Source of the DNA: an uncultured Chromatiaceae bacterium
Lineage (GTDB): Bacteria; Pseudomonadota; Gammaproteobacteria; Enterobacterales; Alteromonadaceae
Direction: 5' to 3'
Length of the DNA: 17,530 nt
Assembly (NCBI GenBank): GCA_946482325.1
Contig: CAMLRA010000079.1
Location: 1-17,530, forward strand
The translations under genes and the position numbers were made by a program. Positions 7,916 to 17,480 of this stretch are shown one piece after another. The notes beneath the pieces are model-generated. The model made no database searches. It was not told where the DNA came from and was given only the letters and a program-made list of their open reading frames with translations. Within the stretch, counting starts at the first letter, position 1, and each line of letters begins with the position of its first letter.

Positions 7916-9074
7916 GACTAGACTCCTTGATTGAGCTTGCACCGCTATAGGGGGTGCCAACAGTTGCCGGACAAACCGGCAAGACTAATTCAAAACGGGC
8001 CCCGCCTGTTGCGCCTTGCAGGCAGCGAGCGAGTCCATTGTGTGACGTAGCCACCGCCTGCACGACAGCCAGGCCAAGGCCGGTGCCATTACTGCGGGTG
8101 GTATAAAAAGGCTCAAAGATTTGCTGACGCAAGTGTTCAGGTACACCAGGGCCCTCGTCTTCGACCGCCAGCACCACCTGACGCTCGTCAGCACTGGCGA
8201 TAGCGGACAGCTGAATACGGGCACCGGGTCCGGCGTGCTCCAGCGCGTTATGCACCAGGTTACTCAGTGCGCCGGCTAATGCCGTATGGTTACCAAGAAC
8301 CATCACATCCGGATCCGGCAGCTCGACCAATACAGTCCCTTGCTGCTGTAACACCAGTGGCTCTACTGCAGCAAACACTTCACTGAGTAATTGCTGCATC
8401 GACAGTGGCTGTGCCTGTTGCTCACGACCGGCGCGGGCAAACAGCAATAAGTCATTGACCTGCTGCTCTAAATCAGTCAGCCGGTTTAATAGCTTTTGAC
8501 TAAATTGTTCACGCGCCGCAGGGTCCAGCTTTTGATTGCGTAAGTTACGCGCATAGAGCAGAGCGCCAGACAACGGTGTACGAATTTGATGAGCCAGCGA
8601 CGCCATCATCTTGCCTAAGGAAGATAATCGCTGCAGATGCGACAGGCGGCTTTGAAGTTGTCGGGTCTCGGTCAGATCGGTCAGTACTATCAACTGCCCC
8701 GCTAAAGGTTCGAGCGGACTGATGGCGAGCTGGACGCGCCGGCCATCATGCAGAGAAACTTCCAGACCATCATCATTACGCGGCCGGAAGCTGCGATTTA
8801 TCACGTCCAGCCAGCGCTGGCCATGCAGCGGTTCACCAAGCATCGCCACGGCAACCGGATTGGCCTGCATGACATAACCGCGCTGGTCCAGCACGACGAT
8901 GCCATTGGGCAGTACTTGCAGCAGATGTTGCAGTCGTTGCAGTTCCTGACGTTCTGCGTCAGCCATCACCACGGGCGCGGCAACGGGCGCCAGTCCGGGC
9001 GACACAGCCAATGGCGGCATCGACAACGCGGGCGCAGGCGTCTTTTTCAGTACAGCTTGCGGGGAAGTGAGCAT
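7902..9074 (-). CDS. flrB: FlrB (FleS-type), cytoplasmic sensor histidine kinase
   Basis: FlrB phosphorylates FlrC in response to a flagellar assembly cue. The 390 residues show a low-complexity Ala/Pro-rich N-terminus (1-38), a PAS-like domain (about 43-138), the HisKA H-box SLAHQIRTPLSG with phospho-acceptor H162, and the ATP-binding domain with N-box N276, G1 DEGPG (306-310) and G2 GTGLGL (330-335). There is no membrane segment, so it acts in the cytoplasm. The start at 9074 has a modest GGTG 6 nt upstream. Later ATGs (residues 19 and 37) are possible but lack a visible ribosome site. The tail overlaps flrC by 14 nt. A sigma54-type promoter lies just upstream, consistent with control by FlrA. 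Confidence 0.94.
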   Translation of the reverse strand: MLTSPQAVLKKTPAPALSMPPLAVSPGLAPVAAPVVMADAERQELQRLQHLLQVLPNGIVVLDQRGYVMQANPVAVAMLGEPLHGQRWLDVINRSFRPRNDDGLEVSLHDGRRVQLAISPLEPLAGQLIVLTDLTETRQLQSRLSHLQRLSSLGKMMASLAHQIRTPLSGALLYARNLRNQKLDPAAREQFSQKLLNRLTDLEQQVNDLLLFARAGREQQAQPLSMQQLLSEVFAAVEPLVLQQQGTVLVELPDPDVMVLGNHTALAGALSNLVHNALEHAGPGARIQLSAIASADERQVVLAVEDEGPGVPEHLRQQIFEPFYTTRSNGTGLGLAVVQAVATSHNGLARCLQGATGGARFELVLPVCPATVGTPYSGASSIKESSHAEA

Positions 9075-9109
9075 AATTTCACCGTCAGGGTTTTGAACAC
9101 CTCCTGACT

Positions 9110-9126
9110 AAGCAGAAATCATGCCA
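9110..9126 (-). promoter_or_regulatory. Sigma54 (-24/-12) promoter candidate for flrBC
   Basis: The minus strand reads TGGCATGATTTCTGCTT. GG (9125-9124) and GC (9113-9112) are exactly 10 nt apart, and TGGCATG is close to the TGGCACG consensus. The predicted start is near 9100, giving a leader of about 26 nt. In Vibrio, FlrA drives flrBC from a sigma54 promoter, so place and type agree with known regulation. Confidence 0.7.
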
Positions 9127-9169
9127 TCATGTTTTGCTTTTAATTTCAAGAACTTACAACAAATTTTCT

Positions 9170-9185
9170 TGCCAATTTTTTGGCA
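9170..9185. repeat. 6-bp dyad between flrA and the flrB promoter; possible activator site
   Basis: TGCCAA (9170-9175) and TTGGCA (9180-9185) flank a T4 loop immediately after the flrA stop. No U-tract follows on the minus strand, so a terminator is unlikely. It lies about 70-85 nt upstream of the predicted flrB transcript start, a normal distance for a sigma54 activator site. An FlrA operator is therefore possible but unproven. Confidence 0.3.
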
Positions 9186-9186
9186 G

Positions 9187-10656
9187 TCAGTCGTTTTCCG
9201 CCGCATCGGCTTCGTCGCGCATCAGGTTATATTTACGCATTTTCTCTACCAGCGTAGTGCGGCGTAAACATAAAATATCCGCTGCACGCGCCACCACGAA
9301 GTCGTGACGTTCCAGCGCCTGATTGATCAGACTGACTTCTAAATCAGCCAGAAACTGTTTCAGATCCATACCCGCATCCGGCAATAGACCAAACTCATCA
9401 CTGCCAGATGTTTGGAATCCGCCGTCGTCAGTGTTGTCTTCGTCATCACTGCCAAATTGAAACAGTTCGTTGATGGCGTCGCGTTCCAATAATGCTTCCG
9501 GGTAATGCGGCACATAGGTCTCGACATCAATATGCCGGTATTTTTGTGGCAAATCCGCGACATCAACTACCTGATTTGGAAACATAATGGTCAGGCGTTC
9601 TACCAGATTACCCAGTTCCCGTACGTTGCCAGGCCAGGGATGTAACTTCAGGCTCTCAATGGCCCGCTCGGTAAACTTAACGCCGGACTGCCCCTGTAGT
9701 TCCAGCCGTTGCAGTAACTCGGTCAGTAACAGCGGCAGATCGTCAGCACGCTCTTTCAGCGCTGGCGTGTCGATAGGAAACACATTTAGCCGGTAATACA
9801 GATCTTCACGGAAACGACCGTCTTCAATCATCCCTTCCAGCTGACGGTGCGTCGCGGCGATGATCCGCACATCAGCGCGGATTGGCTGACTGCCACCAAC
9901 TCTTTCATAACTGCGCTCCTGCAGCACCCGCAACAGTTTGACCTGCATCGGTAGCGGCATATCGCCGATTTCATCGAGGAAAATAGTGCCACCCTGCGCC
10001 AGTTCAAACCGGCCTTTGCGGGTTGAGATGGCACCGGTAAAAGCGCCTTTTTCGTGACCGAATAATTCGCTTTCCAATAATTCCGCCGGAATGGCACCGC
10101 AGTTGATCGGCACAAAAGGCCCGTCACAACGATGCGACAACACATGGATATTACGGGCCACCACTTCTTTACCCGTGCCGGATTCACCGAGGATCAACAC
10201 GTTGGCATCTGTTTTAGCAACTTGCTGGATGAGAAACCGAACCTGTTGCATCACCGGGCTGGTGCCAACCATGCCGACAAAACGGTGCTGCAAATCATGA
10301 TGGCGCTGACCGGGTAATAAACGGTGATATTCCTGACAATCCCGCAGCTGCTGCGTTAACGACGCATAAGCAAAAGGTTCGGTCAGTAAACCCACGGCAT
10401 TGGCGTGTTTAAGTAATGGTTTTAAGGTTTCGCCTAATAACAAAAAGGCACAGGCCGGATATTGCTGCAGAATTTGTTCATGTTGCTGTGAGGTCAAAGC
10501 ACCAAGCAACACCACCGCTTTTGGATCGGCATTGAGCGTCGTCGTCAGCTGTTCTTCCGTCAGCAAAACGTGCGGCTCATTGATAAAGTTCAGGATCACA
10601 CTCAGGCGTTGCGCCCGGCTATCCTGTTGATCCAAAATAAATAATTGTGGGTTCAT
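9187..10656 (-). CDS. flrA: FlrA (FleQ-type), master sigma54-dependent flagellar activator
   Basis: FlrA heads the polar flagellar cascade and activates class II genes such as flrBC with sigma54; the family is inhibited by c-di-GMP. The 489 residues show a degenerate receiver-like FleQ domain (1-105, no phospho-acceptor Asp where one is expected near 50-53), an AAA+ domain (Walker A GESGTGKE at 157-164, GAFTGA at 204-209), an Asp/Glu-rich linker (about 410-440) and a Fis-type helix-turn-helix (about 454-478, ending [14 protein letters not shown]). By recall-based alignment to P. aeruginosa FleQ, c-di-GMP residues R185/N186 (here R168/N169) and ExxxR (ELLQR) are kept, but the LFRS motif is RFVG here, with V127 at the R144 position. 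The start at 10656 gives the family's usual N-terminus; its ribosome site is weak. Confidence 0.95.
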   Translation of the reverse strand: MNPQLFILDQQDSRAQRLSVILNFINEPHVLLTEEQLTTTLNADPKAVVLLGALTSQQHEQILQQYPACAFLLLGETLKPLLKHANAVGLLTEPFAYASLTQQLRDCQEYHRLLPGQRHHDLQHRFVGMVGTSPVMQQVRFLIQQVAKTDANVLILGESGTGKEVVARNIHVLSHRCDGPFVPINCGAIPAELLESELFGHEKGAFTGAISTRKGRFELAQGGTIFLDEIGDMPLPMQVKLLRVLQERSYERVGGSQPIRADVRIIAATHRQLEGMIEDGRFREDLYYRLNVFPIDTPALKERADDLPLLLTELLQRLELQGQSGVKFTERAIESLKLHPWPGNVRELGNLVERLTIMFPNQVVDVADLPQKYRHIDVETYVPHYPEALLERDAINELFQFGSDDEDNTDDGGFQTSGSDEFGLLPDAGMDLKQFLADLEVSLINQALERHDFVVARAADILCLRRTTLVEKMRKYNLMRDEADAAEND

Positions 10657-10682
10657 ATGGTCGAACTGCCAGCTTTTTTCTT

Positions 10683-10711
10683 ATTGTTGCAAAGGCTTGC
10701 TGCCCTTGCAA
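10683..10711 (-). promoter_or_regulatory. Weak sigma70-type promoter candidate for flrA, overlapped by a dyad
   Basis: On the minus strand, TTGCAA (10711-10706) and AACAAT (10688-10683) are spaced 17 nt, each matching 4 of 6 consensus bases; the start would be near 10676, about 20 nt before flrA. TTGTTGC (10684-10690) and GCAACAA (10712-10718) form a 7-bp dyad whose arms cover the -10 and flank the -35, so a dimeric repressor could block it. No GG-N10-GC sigma54 match was found between flrA and the flagellin-like gene. Confidence 0.25.
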
Positions 10712-10716
10712 GCAAC

Positions 10717-10769
10717 AAACGCTGGTTTTTTGACACTTAAATGATGCAGGCGTCAAAAAAACAGCGTTT
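10717..10769. repeat. Long imperfect inverted repeat (18-bp arms, 17 paired) upstream of flrA
   Basis: AAACGCTGGTTTTTTGAC (10717-10734) and GTCAAAAAAACAGCGTTT (10752-10769) pair at 17 of 18 positions around a 17-nt loop. It fills most of the 131-nt gap between the flagellin-like stop (10788) and the flrA start. It could be a 3' stabilising or terminating structure for the flagellin-like mRNA, or an operator for flrA. The inner TGAC/GTCA half-sites resemble halves of FleQ boxes, though in the opposite arrangement. Confidence 0.6.
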
Positions 10770-10787
10770 CTGCCGATCGCGTAAAGA

Positions 10788-11588
10788 TTAACTGAGTAAT
10801 TGTAGTGCCTGCTCCGACTGGATCCGGCTTTGCGCGGCCACTGCAATCCCTGCCTGCTCGCGAATTTGCCCCTGCACACGTTCCGTGCTGGCTTTGGCAT
10901 AATCCAAATCAGCGATCCGGCTGATGGCGGCCTGTTCGTTGACATTCTGATTCGACAGATTACGGGCAGAGGCCGACATCGCGTTGGCCATCGCGCCGAT
11001 GTCGGTACGTTGGTTATCAATCTGACGACTGTTGGCTTGCACTGTCTCCAGTGCTTTTGCCACACCATCGGCACTGCGCAGGTCAATTGCAAAGACGCCG
11101 CCATCTGTCAGTTGTTTGGCTAAATCTGTCGTCTGCAAACTGAACTGACTTTTTTCGCCACCAAGCGTGATACTGCCGTTGCTGCTAAACAACTTAGTGC
11201 CGCCAAATTCGGTATTGGCGATTTGGTCCTTGATGCCGGCACTAATCGCGTCCACTTGTTTTTGTAACGCAGCTTTGTCATCAGCTGACAAAATTCCACT
11301 GCCCGCCTGAGTCGCCAGCCGGCCAATTTCGTTCAGACCATCGTTAATGCCTTGCAGCGACTGATCTGCCAGCGTGGCCATCGACAATCCGTCATACAAA
11401 TTCTGTTCGGTCTGACGGGTGCCACTATTTTGTGCACTGAGCCGGTTGGCGATTTGCAGCCCAGCGGCGTCATCTGCAGCAGAGTTAATCCGTTTCGCCG
11501 ACGCCAGTTGTTTCAACTTGTCGTCGTTACTGCGCTGCAGGCGGTCTGATAACAAGTCGGTGGCATTAAACTGACCATTGATATTCAT
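10788..11588 (-). CDS. Short flagellin-like protein (D0/D1 only)
   Basis: This is a flagellin-family protein, probably exported through the flagellar channel. The N-terminal part has the flagellin core RINSAADDAAGLQIANRL (33-50), followed by D1-type helices (GINDGLNEIGRLATQAGSG, 80-98). The C-terminal part ends with DLDYAKASTERVQGQIREQAG and AQSRIQSEQALQLLS, matching the usual DTDFA...QILQQAG...LSLL pattern. At 266 residues only a short central segment (about 135-185) remains, so D2/D3 are missing. Both extreme ends are unusual: the start MNINGQFNATDLLSDRLQ lacks the common VNTN..SLNAQ pattern, and the end lacks the usual final Arg. The start at 11588 has GGAG 6 nt upstream; the in-frame ATG at 11681 adds an unrelated Cys-rich stretch. 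It may be a minor filament or junction subunit; a main filament role is less likely. Confidence 0.82.
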   Translation of the reverse strand: MNINGQFNATDLLSDRLQRSNDDKLKQLASAKRINSAADDAAGLQIANRLSAQNSGTRQTEQNLYDGLSMATLADQSLQGINDGLNEIGRLATQAGSGILSADDKAALQKQVDAISAGIKDQIANTEFGGTKLFSSNGSITLGGEKSQFSLQTTDLAKQLTDGGVFAIDLRSADGVAKALETVQANSRQIDNQRTDIGAMANAMSASARNLSNQNVNEQAAISRIADLDYAKASTERVQGQIREQAGIAVAAQSRIQSEQALQLLS

Positions 11589-11620
11589 GTTGCACTCCGA
11601 GTCTGGAAGGGCCTGTTTTG

Positions 11621-11650
11621 ATTGTACGCCCTGTTTTAAGCAACAGGCAA
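11621..11650 (-). promoter_or_regulatory. Sigma70-type promoter candidate for the flagellin-like gene
   Basis: TTGCCT (11650-11645) and TACAAT (11626-11621) on the minus strand are spaced 18 nt; the start would be near 11614, 26 nt before the ATG. A perfect 6-bp inverted repeat, CCTGTT/AACAGG (11630-11635 and 11642-11647), sits in the spacer and overlaps the -35 edge, like an operator. I found neither a FliA-type (GCCGATAA) nor a GG-N10-GC sigma54 match here, which is odd for a flagellin. Confidence 0.3.
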
Positions 11651-11737
11651 AGCATTCATTGACTGATTTTTGACCGGGCACACAGAAAAAAGGTATCCAT
11701 GACGCTAAGGTGCTTAATCACAAGCATTTTTTAATAC

Positions 11738-11753
11738 TGGAATAAATTATGCT
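11738..11753 (+). promoter_or_regulatory. Possible sigma54 promoter for the pse operon
   Basis: TGGAATAAATTATGCT has GG (11739-11740) and GC (11751-11752) exactly 10 nt apart. The -12 part is fair, but the -24 part lacks the usual C after TGG. The predicted start is near 11764, 57 nt before pseB. If real, pse genes would share sigma54 control with the flagellar genes. TATGCT (11749-11754) could instead be a sigma70 -10, but no good -35 precedes it. The 232-nt divergent gap holds no convincing gene. Confidence 0.38.
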
Positions 11754-11763
11754 ATGGTTCTGA

Positions 11764-13973
<2,210 letters not shown>

Positions 13974-13976
13974 ATC

Positions 13977-14681
13977 ATGAAGATTGCCATTATCCCGGCC
14001 CGTGGCGGCAGCAAAAGGATCCCGCGCAAAAACATCCGTCTGTTTAACGGTAAACCGATGTTGGCCTGGTCTGTGGACGCAGCCCTGCAAAGCACGGTGT
14101 TTGACCGGGTGCTGGTCTCGACCGATGACGAAGAAATTGCGGCTGTCGCGCGCGCCGCCGGCGCCGAAGTGCCATTTATCCGCCCCGCTACACTGGCCGA
14201 TGATTTTACCGGCACAGGCCCGGTGATTTGTCATGCCATTCAGTGGCTGCGCGAGCAGCAACAAGCGCCGTCGCTGATCGGGTGCATTTATGCCACAGCG
14301 CCGCTGTTATTAGCCGCCGATTTGCAACAAGCAGCCGCAGCCCTTGCCGACAATGCCCAGCTGAAATTTGTCTTCTCCGGTTGTCGTTTCAGTTTCCCCA
14401 TCCAGCGTGCGCTGTACCGGAATAACCAAGGCCAGATTGAACCAGTGCAACCGGATGCAATCCCGAAACGTTCGCAGGATTTACCTGAAACTTTCCATGA
14501 CGCCGGCCAGTTTTATCTGGGGCAAGCGCAGCATTGGCTGGACGGTTTGCCGATGTTCGCCCCGCATAGTTTTTTGCAGGAACTGCCACAGCACCGGGTG
14601 CAGGACATCGATACTGAAGCCGACTGGCAACGGGCAGAGCTACTGCAACAATTATTATTTCAACAAAACCGGAGTCGCTGA
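13977..14681 (+). CDS. pseF: PseF, CMP-pseudaminic acid synthetase
   Basis: PseF activates pseudaminic acid with CTP to give CMP-Pse, the donor used by flagellin glycosyltransferases. The 234 residues belong to the CMP-sialate cytidylyltransferase family. The nucleotide-binding motif IPARGGSKRIPRKN is at 6-19 and VSTDDEEIAAVA at 47-58. The later segment PETFHDAGQFYLG is typical of PseF. It begins 3 nt after the pseC stop with only a weak ribosome site, so it is probably coupled, and its TGA shares one base with the pseG ATG. CMP-legionaminate or CMP-sialate activity is excluded mainly by the pse neighbours. Confidence 0.93.
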   Translation: MKIAIIPARGGSKRIPRKNIRLFNGKPMLAWSVDAALQSTVFDRVLVSTDDEEIAAVARAAGAEVPFIRPATLADDFTGTGPVICHAIQWLREQQQAPSLIGCIYATAPLLLAADLQQAAAALADNAQLKFVFSGCRFSFPIQRALYRNNQGQIEPVQPDAIPKRSQDLPETFHDAGQFYLGQAQHWLDGLPMFAPHSFLQELPQHRVQDIDTEADWQRAELLQQLLFQQNRSR

Positions 14682-15805
14682 TGCGGCTGCTGTTTCGCAC
14701 TGACGCCTCGCTCCGCATTGGTTCCGGCCACCTGATGCGATGCCTGACGCTGGCTCGCGCGCTGCGTGCACAGGGCCATTTGATTTGGTTTGCCTGCCGC
14801 CAGCATCCTGGCCACCTGCTGGGTTTGCCCGAAGCCGAAGGTTTTGCCACTTTGGTTCTTCCCGAATTGGCTACGCCGCCAGAGCACGGTTATGCCGCCT
14901 GGCTCGGAGCCACCGAAGCAGAAGATGCCGCAGCGCTTTTGCAGGCAATTGCACTACAGCCAGAGCTCGCCGATCAAGGATTTGACTGGCTGGTCGTCGA
15001 CCACTATGGTCTTGGCGCTGAATTCTGTGCGGCCATGCGTGCAGGCTGTCGGGCTATTTTACAGATCGACGATTTAGCCAACCGGCCCTATGATTGCGAC
15101 CTGCTGCTGGATCAGAACCTGTTGCCTGACCTCAACCACCGTTACGACGGCTTGCTACCAACCCACTGCCGGGCTTTGCTCGGGCCACAATGGGCGTTAT
15201 TACGGCCGGAATTCGCGGCTTGTCACCCGACCACCCGACAATTTCCAACGCAGTTCAGTGCGCAACAACCAGCCCGGCTGCTGATATTTTTTGGCGGCAC
15301 TGATGGCGACAATTTAAGCAAAGTCGCAATTGGTGCGTTGCAACAACTTCAGGAATCCGATTGGCTGGCCGATATCGTGATTGGTCAGGCCAACCCGCAC
15401 CGTCTGTTGTTGCAGCAACTTTGTGCACAGGACCGGCGTCTGACCCTGCACATACAAACGCCAGGGATGGCCGGGCTGATGGCAGCTGCGGATTTAATGA
15501 TTGGCGCCGGCGGCGCCACGCACTGGGAGCGGGCCTGTCTGGGCCTGCCTTCACTGGTCGTGGCGCTGGCGGACAATCAATTGGCGACCACCGCGTACAT
15601 GGCAAGTCTTGGCGCTTGTGTAGATTTAGGAGTTGCCAGCACCTTGAGCAGTCATAACCTGGCGTCAATAGTCGACAGTCTGTTGGCACAGCCGGAACGT
15701 CGCCGTCAAATGTCTGCGGCCGCCAGTGAACTGGTACCCGCCGGCGGTGGTGTACCAAAGCTTATTGCCCTGTTAGCACAAGGCTCAAACCCCAAACAAC
15801 AATAA
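14681..15805 (+). CDS. pseG: PseG, UDP-2,4-diacetamido-2,4,6-trideoxy-beta-L-altropyranose hydrolase
   Basis: PseG removes UDP from the diacetamido-trideoxy sugar before the aldol step. The 374 residues have a GT-B/MurG-like fold. The N-terminal RTDASLRIGSGHLMRCLTLA (6-25) contains H17, the catalytic His position known in C. jejuni PseG. The UDP-binding half has FFGGTDGDN and MIGAGGATHWERACLGLPSL. The protein is longer than C. jejuni PseG (about 274) but within the range I expect for gammaproteobacterial forms. The start at 14681 has GGAG 6 nt upstream and overlaps the pseF stop by 1 nt. Confidence 0.94.
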   Translation: MRLLFRTDASLRIGSGHLMRCLTLARALRAQGHLIWFACRQHPGHLLGLPEAEGFATLVLPELATPPEHGYAAWLGATEAEDAAALLQAIALQPELADQGFDWLVVDHYGLGAEFCAAMRAGCRAILQIDDLANRPYDCDLLLDQNLLPDLNHRYDGLLPTHCRALLGPQWALLRPEFAACHPTTRQFPTQFSAQQPARLLIFFGGTDGDNLSKVAIGALQQLQESDWLADIVIGQANPHRLLLQQLCAQDRRLTLHIQTPGMAGLMAAADLMIGAGGATHWERACLGLPSLVVALADNQLATTAYMASLGACVDLGVASTLSSHNLASIVDSLLAQPERRRQMSAAASELVPAGGGVPKLIALLAQGSNPKQQ

Positions 15806-15830
15806 AGAATCAACCAACGGAGCACCGGAC

Positions 15831-16892
15831 ATGACCAAAGCTGCGACTATTCAATTGGGTACTTACCAGTTGGGTGCCGGACAAGCCCCCTTTATCATCG
15901 CCGAGCTTTCCGGCAACCATGACCAGTCGCTGGATAAAGCTTTAGCGATGGTCGACGCAGCCGCGGCCGCTGGCGCTCATGCGATTAAATTGCAAACCTA
16001 TACCGCAGATACCATGACCCTCGACATTGACAGCGGTGATTTTTTTATCGATAACCCGGACAGTCTCTGGTTTGGTCAGAGTCTTTACAAACTGTACCAA
16101 ATCGCCCATACACCTTGGGACTGGCATGCGCCAATCTTCGAGCGCGCCAAAGCGCTGGGTCTGGTGGCGTTCAGTACGCCCTTTGATTTGACTGCGGTGG
16201 ACTTCCTCGAAACTTTGCAGGTCCCCTGCTACAAAATAGCCTCATTCGAAAACACTGACCATGCCCTGCTGGCCGCCGTTGCACGCACCGGAAAACCAGT
16301 GATTATGTCCACTGGCATGGCCAGCCAGAGCGAGCTGGCAGAAGCGGTCGAAGTACTCAGAGCCCACGGTTGCAAAGACCTGATCCTGCTCAAATGCACC
16401 AGCAATTATCCGGCCGAACCGGTGGACGCCAACCTGCGCACTATCCCACATTTAGCCGAACTTTTTCAGTGTCAGGCTGGTTTATCCGACCACTGCACCG
16501 GCATTGGGGTTGCGGTCGCCGCCGTCGCTTTAGGCGCTACTGTGATTGAAAAACACTTTGTGCTGGATCGCAGCGAAGGCGGTGTCGATGCCGAATTTTC
16601 ACTCGAACCAGCAGAATTAAAGATGTTGGTCGATGAAACGCGCCGTGCACAACTGGCTCTGGGCGCCGTGCATTATGGCGTCACTCCGAAAGAAGTGGCG
16701 TCGCGCCGCCATCGCCGCTCGTTATATATTTCGGCGGATTTAAAAGCCGGCGACGTACTGAGCGCTGACAATGTGCGTTCGATCCGCCCCGGCCTTGGCC
16801 TTGCCCCCAAATACCTGCCCATGCTGCTGGGCAAAACCGTTAAATCCGATGTAGCGCGCGGTACCGCGCTGAGCTGGGATTTATTGGCATGA
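15831..16892 (+). CDS. pseI: PseI, pseudaminic acid synthase
   Basis: PseI condenses 2,4-diacetamido-2,4,6-trideoxy-L-altrose with phosphoenolpyruvate to form pseudaminic acid. The 353 residues have a NeuB-type TIM barrel (about 19-265; IIAELSGNHDQSLDKA, HAIKLQTYTADTMTL, KCTSNYPAEP, LSDHCTGIGV, VIEKHFVLDR) and a C-terminal SAF antifreeze-like domain (about 297-353; SLYISADLKAGDVLSADNVR). NeuB and LegI share this layout; the pse operon and the SGNH start favour PseI. GGAG lies 8 nt before the ATG, 25 nt after pseG, the widest gap in the operon. The stop overlaps the next gene by 4 nt. Confidence 0.96.
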   Translation: MTKAATIQLGTYQLGAGQAPFIIAELSGNHDQSLDKALAMVDAAAAAGAHAIKLQTYTADTMTLDIDSGDFFIDNPDSLWFGQSLYKLYQIAHTPWDWHAPIFERAKALGLVAFSTPFDLTAVDFLETLQVPCYKIASFENTDHALLAAVARTGKPVIMSTGMASQSELAEAVEVLRAHGCKDLILLKCTSNYPAEPVDANLRTIPHLAELFQCQAGLSDHCTGIGVAVAAVALGATVIEKHFVLDRSEGGVDAEFSLEPAELKMLVDETRRAQLALGAVHYGVTPKEVASRRHRRSLYISADLKAGDVLSADNVRSIRPGLGLAPKYLPMLLGKTVKSDVARGTALSWDLLA

Positions 16893-17458
16893 CTCCGCCA
16901 GAGCCAATTGCCGCTTATGGCGTGGTACTAACGCCGGTCAATGCTGGGCATTTAGCCTTGCTGCGGCAATGGCGCAACCAACCGGATATCAGTTCCCAGA
17001 TGCTAGACCAGCGTCAAATCAGCGACGCCGACCAACAACGCTGGTTTGAACGCATACAGCAAGATGCAAGCCAGCAACATTTTGTCATCTGTTACAAAGA
17101 TGAACCAGTCGGCGCCTGTAATTTGAAACAGCCTGAGGGCCAGCCTGTTTCTGGCAGCAAAGTACTGGAAAGCGGTTTTTATCTGGCAGACCCGCGTTTT
17201 CGGGGCTCTATGCTGGCGTTTTTTCCGGCGCTTGCGCTTAATCAGTATTGCTTTCAAACGCTTGGCTGTACGACACTGCTGGCACATGTCAAACTGGACA
17301 ACAGCGCAGCCCTGCGCTTTGACCAGCAGCTGGGTTATCAGAGCACGGTGCAGCGAGAGTTCAGCACTGCCGCGGGTCCGGTTGTGTTGCAGCAGATGCA
17401 GCTGAACCTGGCCGGGTTTACTGCCGCAGCCAGCCGGTTTGCCCGCTTTGCCCGTTAA
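16889..17458 (+). CDS. pseH: PseH-type GNAT N-acetyltransferase
   Basis: Likely the enzyme that acetylates the 4-amino group of the PseC product with acetyl-CoA, completing the six-step set. The 189 residues show the GNAT layout: an N-terminal LTPVNAGHLALLRQWRNQPD (14-33) of the type seen in PseH and RimJ/RimL relatives, a central beta region ending in ESGFYLADPRFRG, and a C-terminal LDNSAALRFDQQLGYQ element. The acetyl-CoA loop, normally Q/RxxGxG/A, reads RFRGSM (103-108), a departure at the last position. It overlaps pseI by ATGA. Specific function is inferred from the operon, as no other pseH is visible here. The C-terminus SRFARFAR is basic. Confidence 0.86.
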   Translation: MTPPEPIAAYGVVLTPVNAGHLALLRQWRNQPDISSQMLDQRQISDADQQRWFERIQQDASQQHFVICYKDEPVGACNLKQPEGQPVSGSKVLESGFYLADPRFRGSMLAFFPALALNQYCFQTLGCTTLLAHVKLDNSAALRFDQQLGYQSTVQREFSTAAGPVVLQQMQLNLAGFTAAASRFARFAR

Positions 17459-17480
17459 CAGCCACCCTTTGGAGATGCGC

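Noticed and set aside
9098..9105. AGGAGGTG as the flrB ribosome site
   Set aside because: It is 23 nt from the ATG, no start codon lies at proper spacing in frame, and it overlaps the predicted sigma54 start point.
10726..10731. T-tract as a plus-strand intrinsic terminator
   Set aside because: No gene is transcribed into it on the plus strand and it is part of the arm of the long dyad, not a tail after a GC-rich stem.
11589..11681. In-frame N-terminal extension of the flagellin-like protein from the ATG at 11681
   Set aside because: The added 31 residues are Cys-rich and unlike flagellins, and a good GGAG precedes the ATG at 11588.
11589..11760. FliA (sigma28) promoter for the flagellin-like gene
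   Set aside because: I looked for TAAA-N15-GCCGATAA-like sequence on the minus strand and saw none of acceptable quality.
15255..15758. 167-residue antisense frame in pseG
   Set aside because: Lies opposite the conserved UDP-binding half of pseG; composition is typical of an antisense shadow.
14681..15805. PseG as a fusion because it is longer than the C. jejuni enzyme
   Set aside because: The whole length reads as one two-lobed GT-B-like protein; no second domain is visible.
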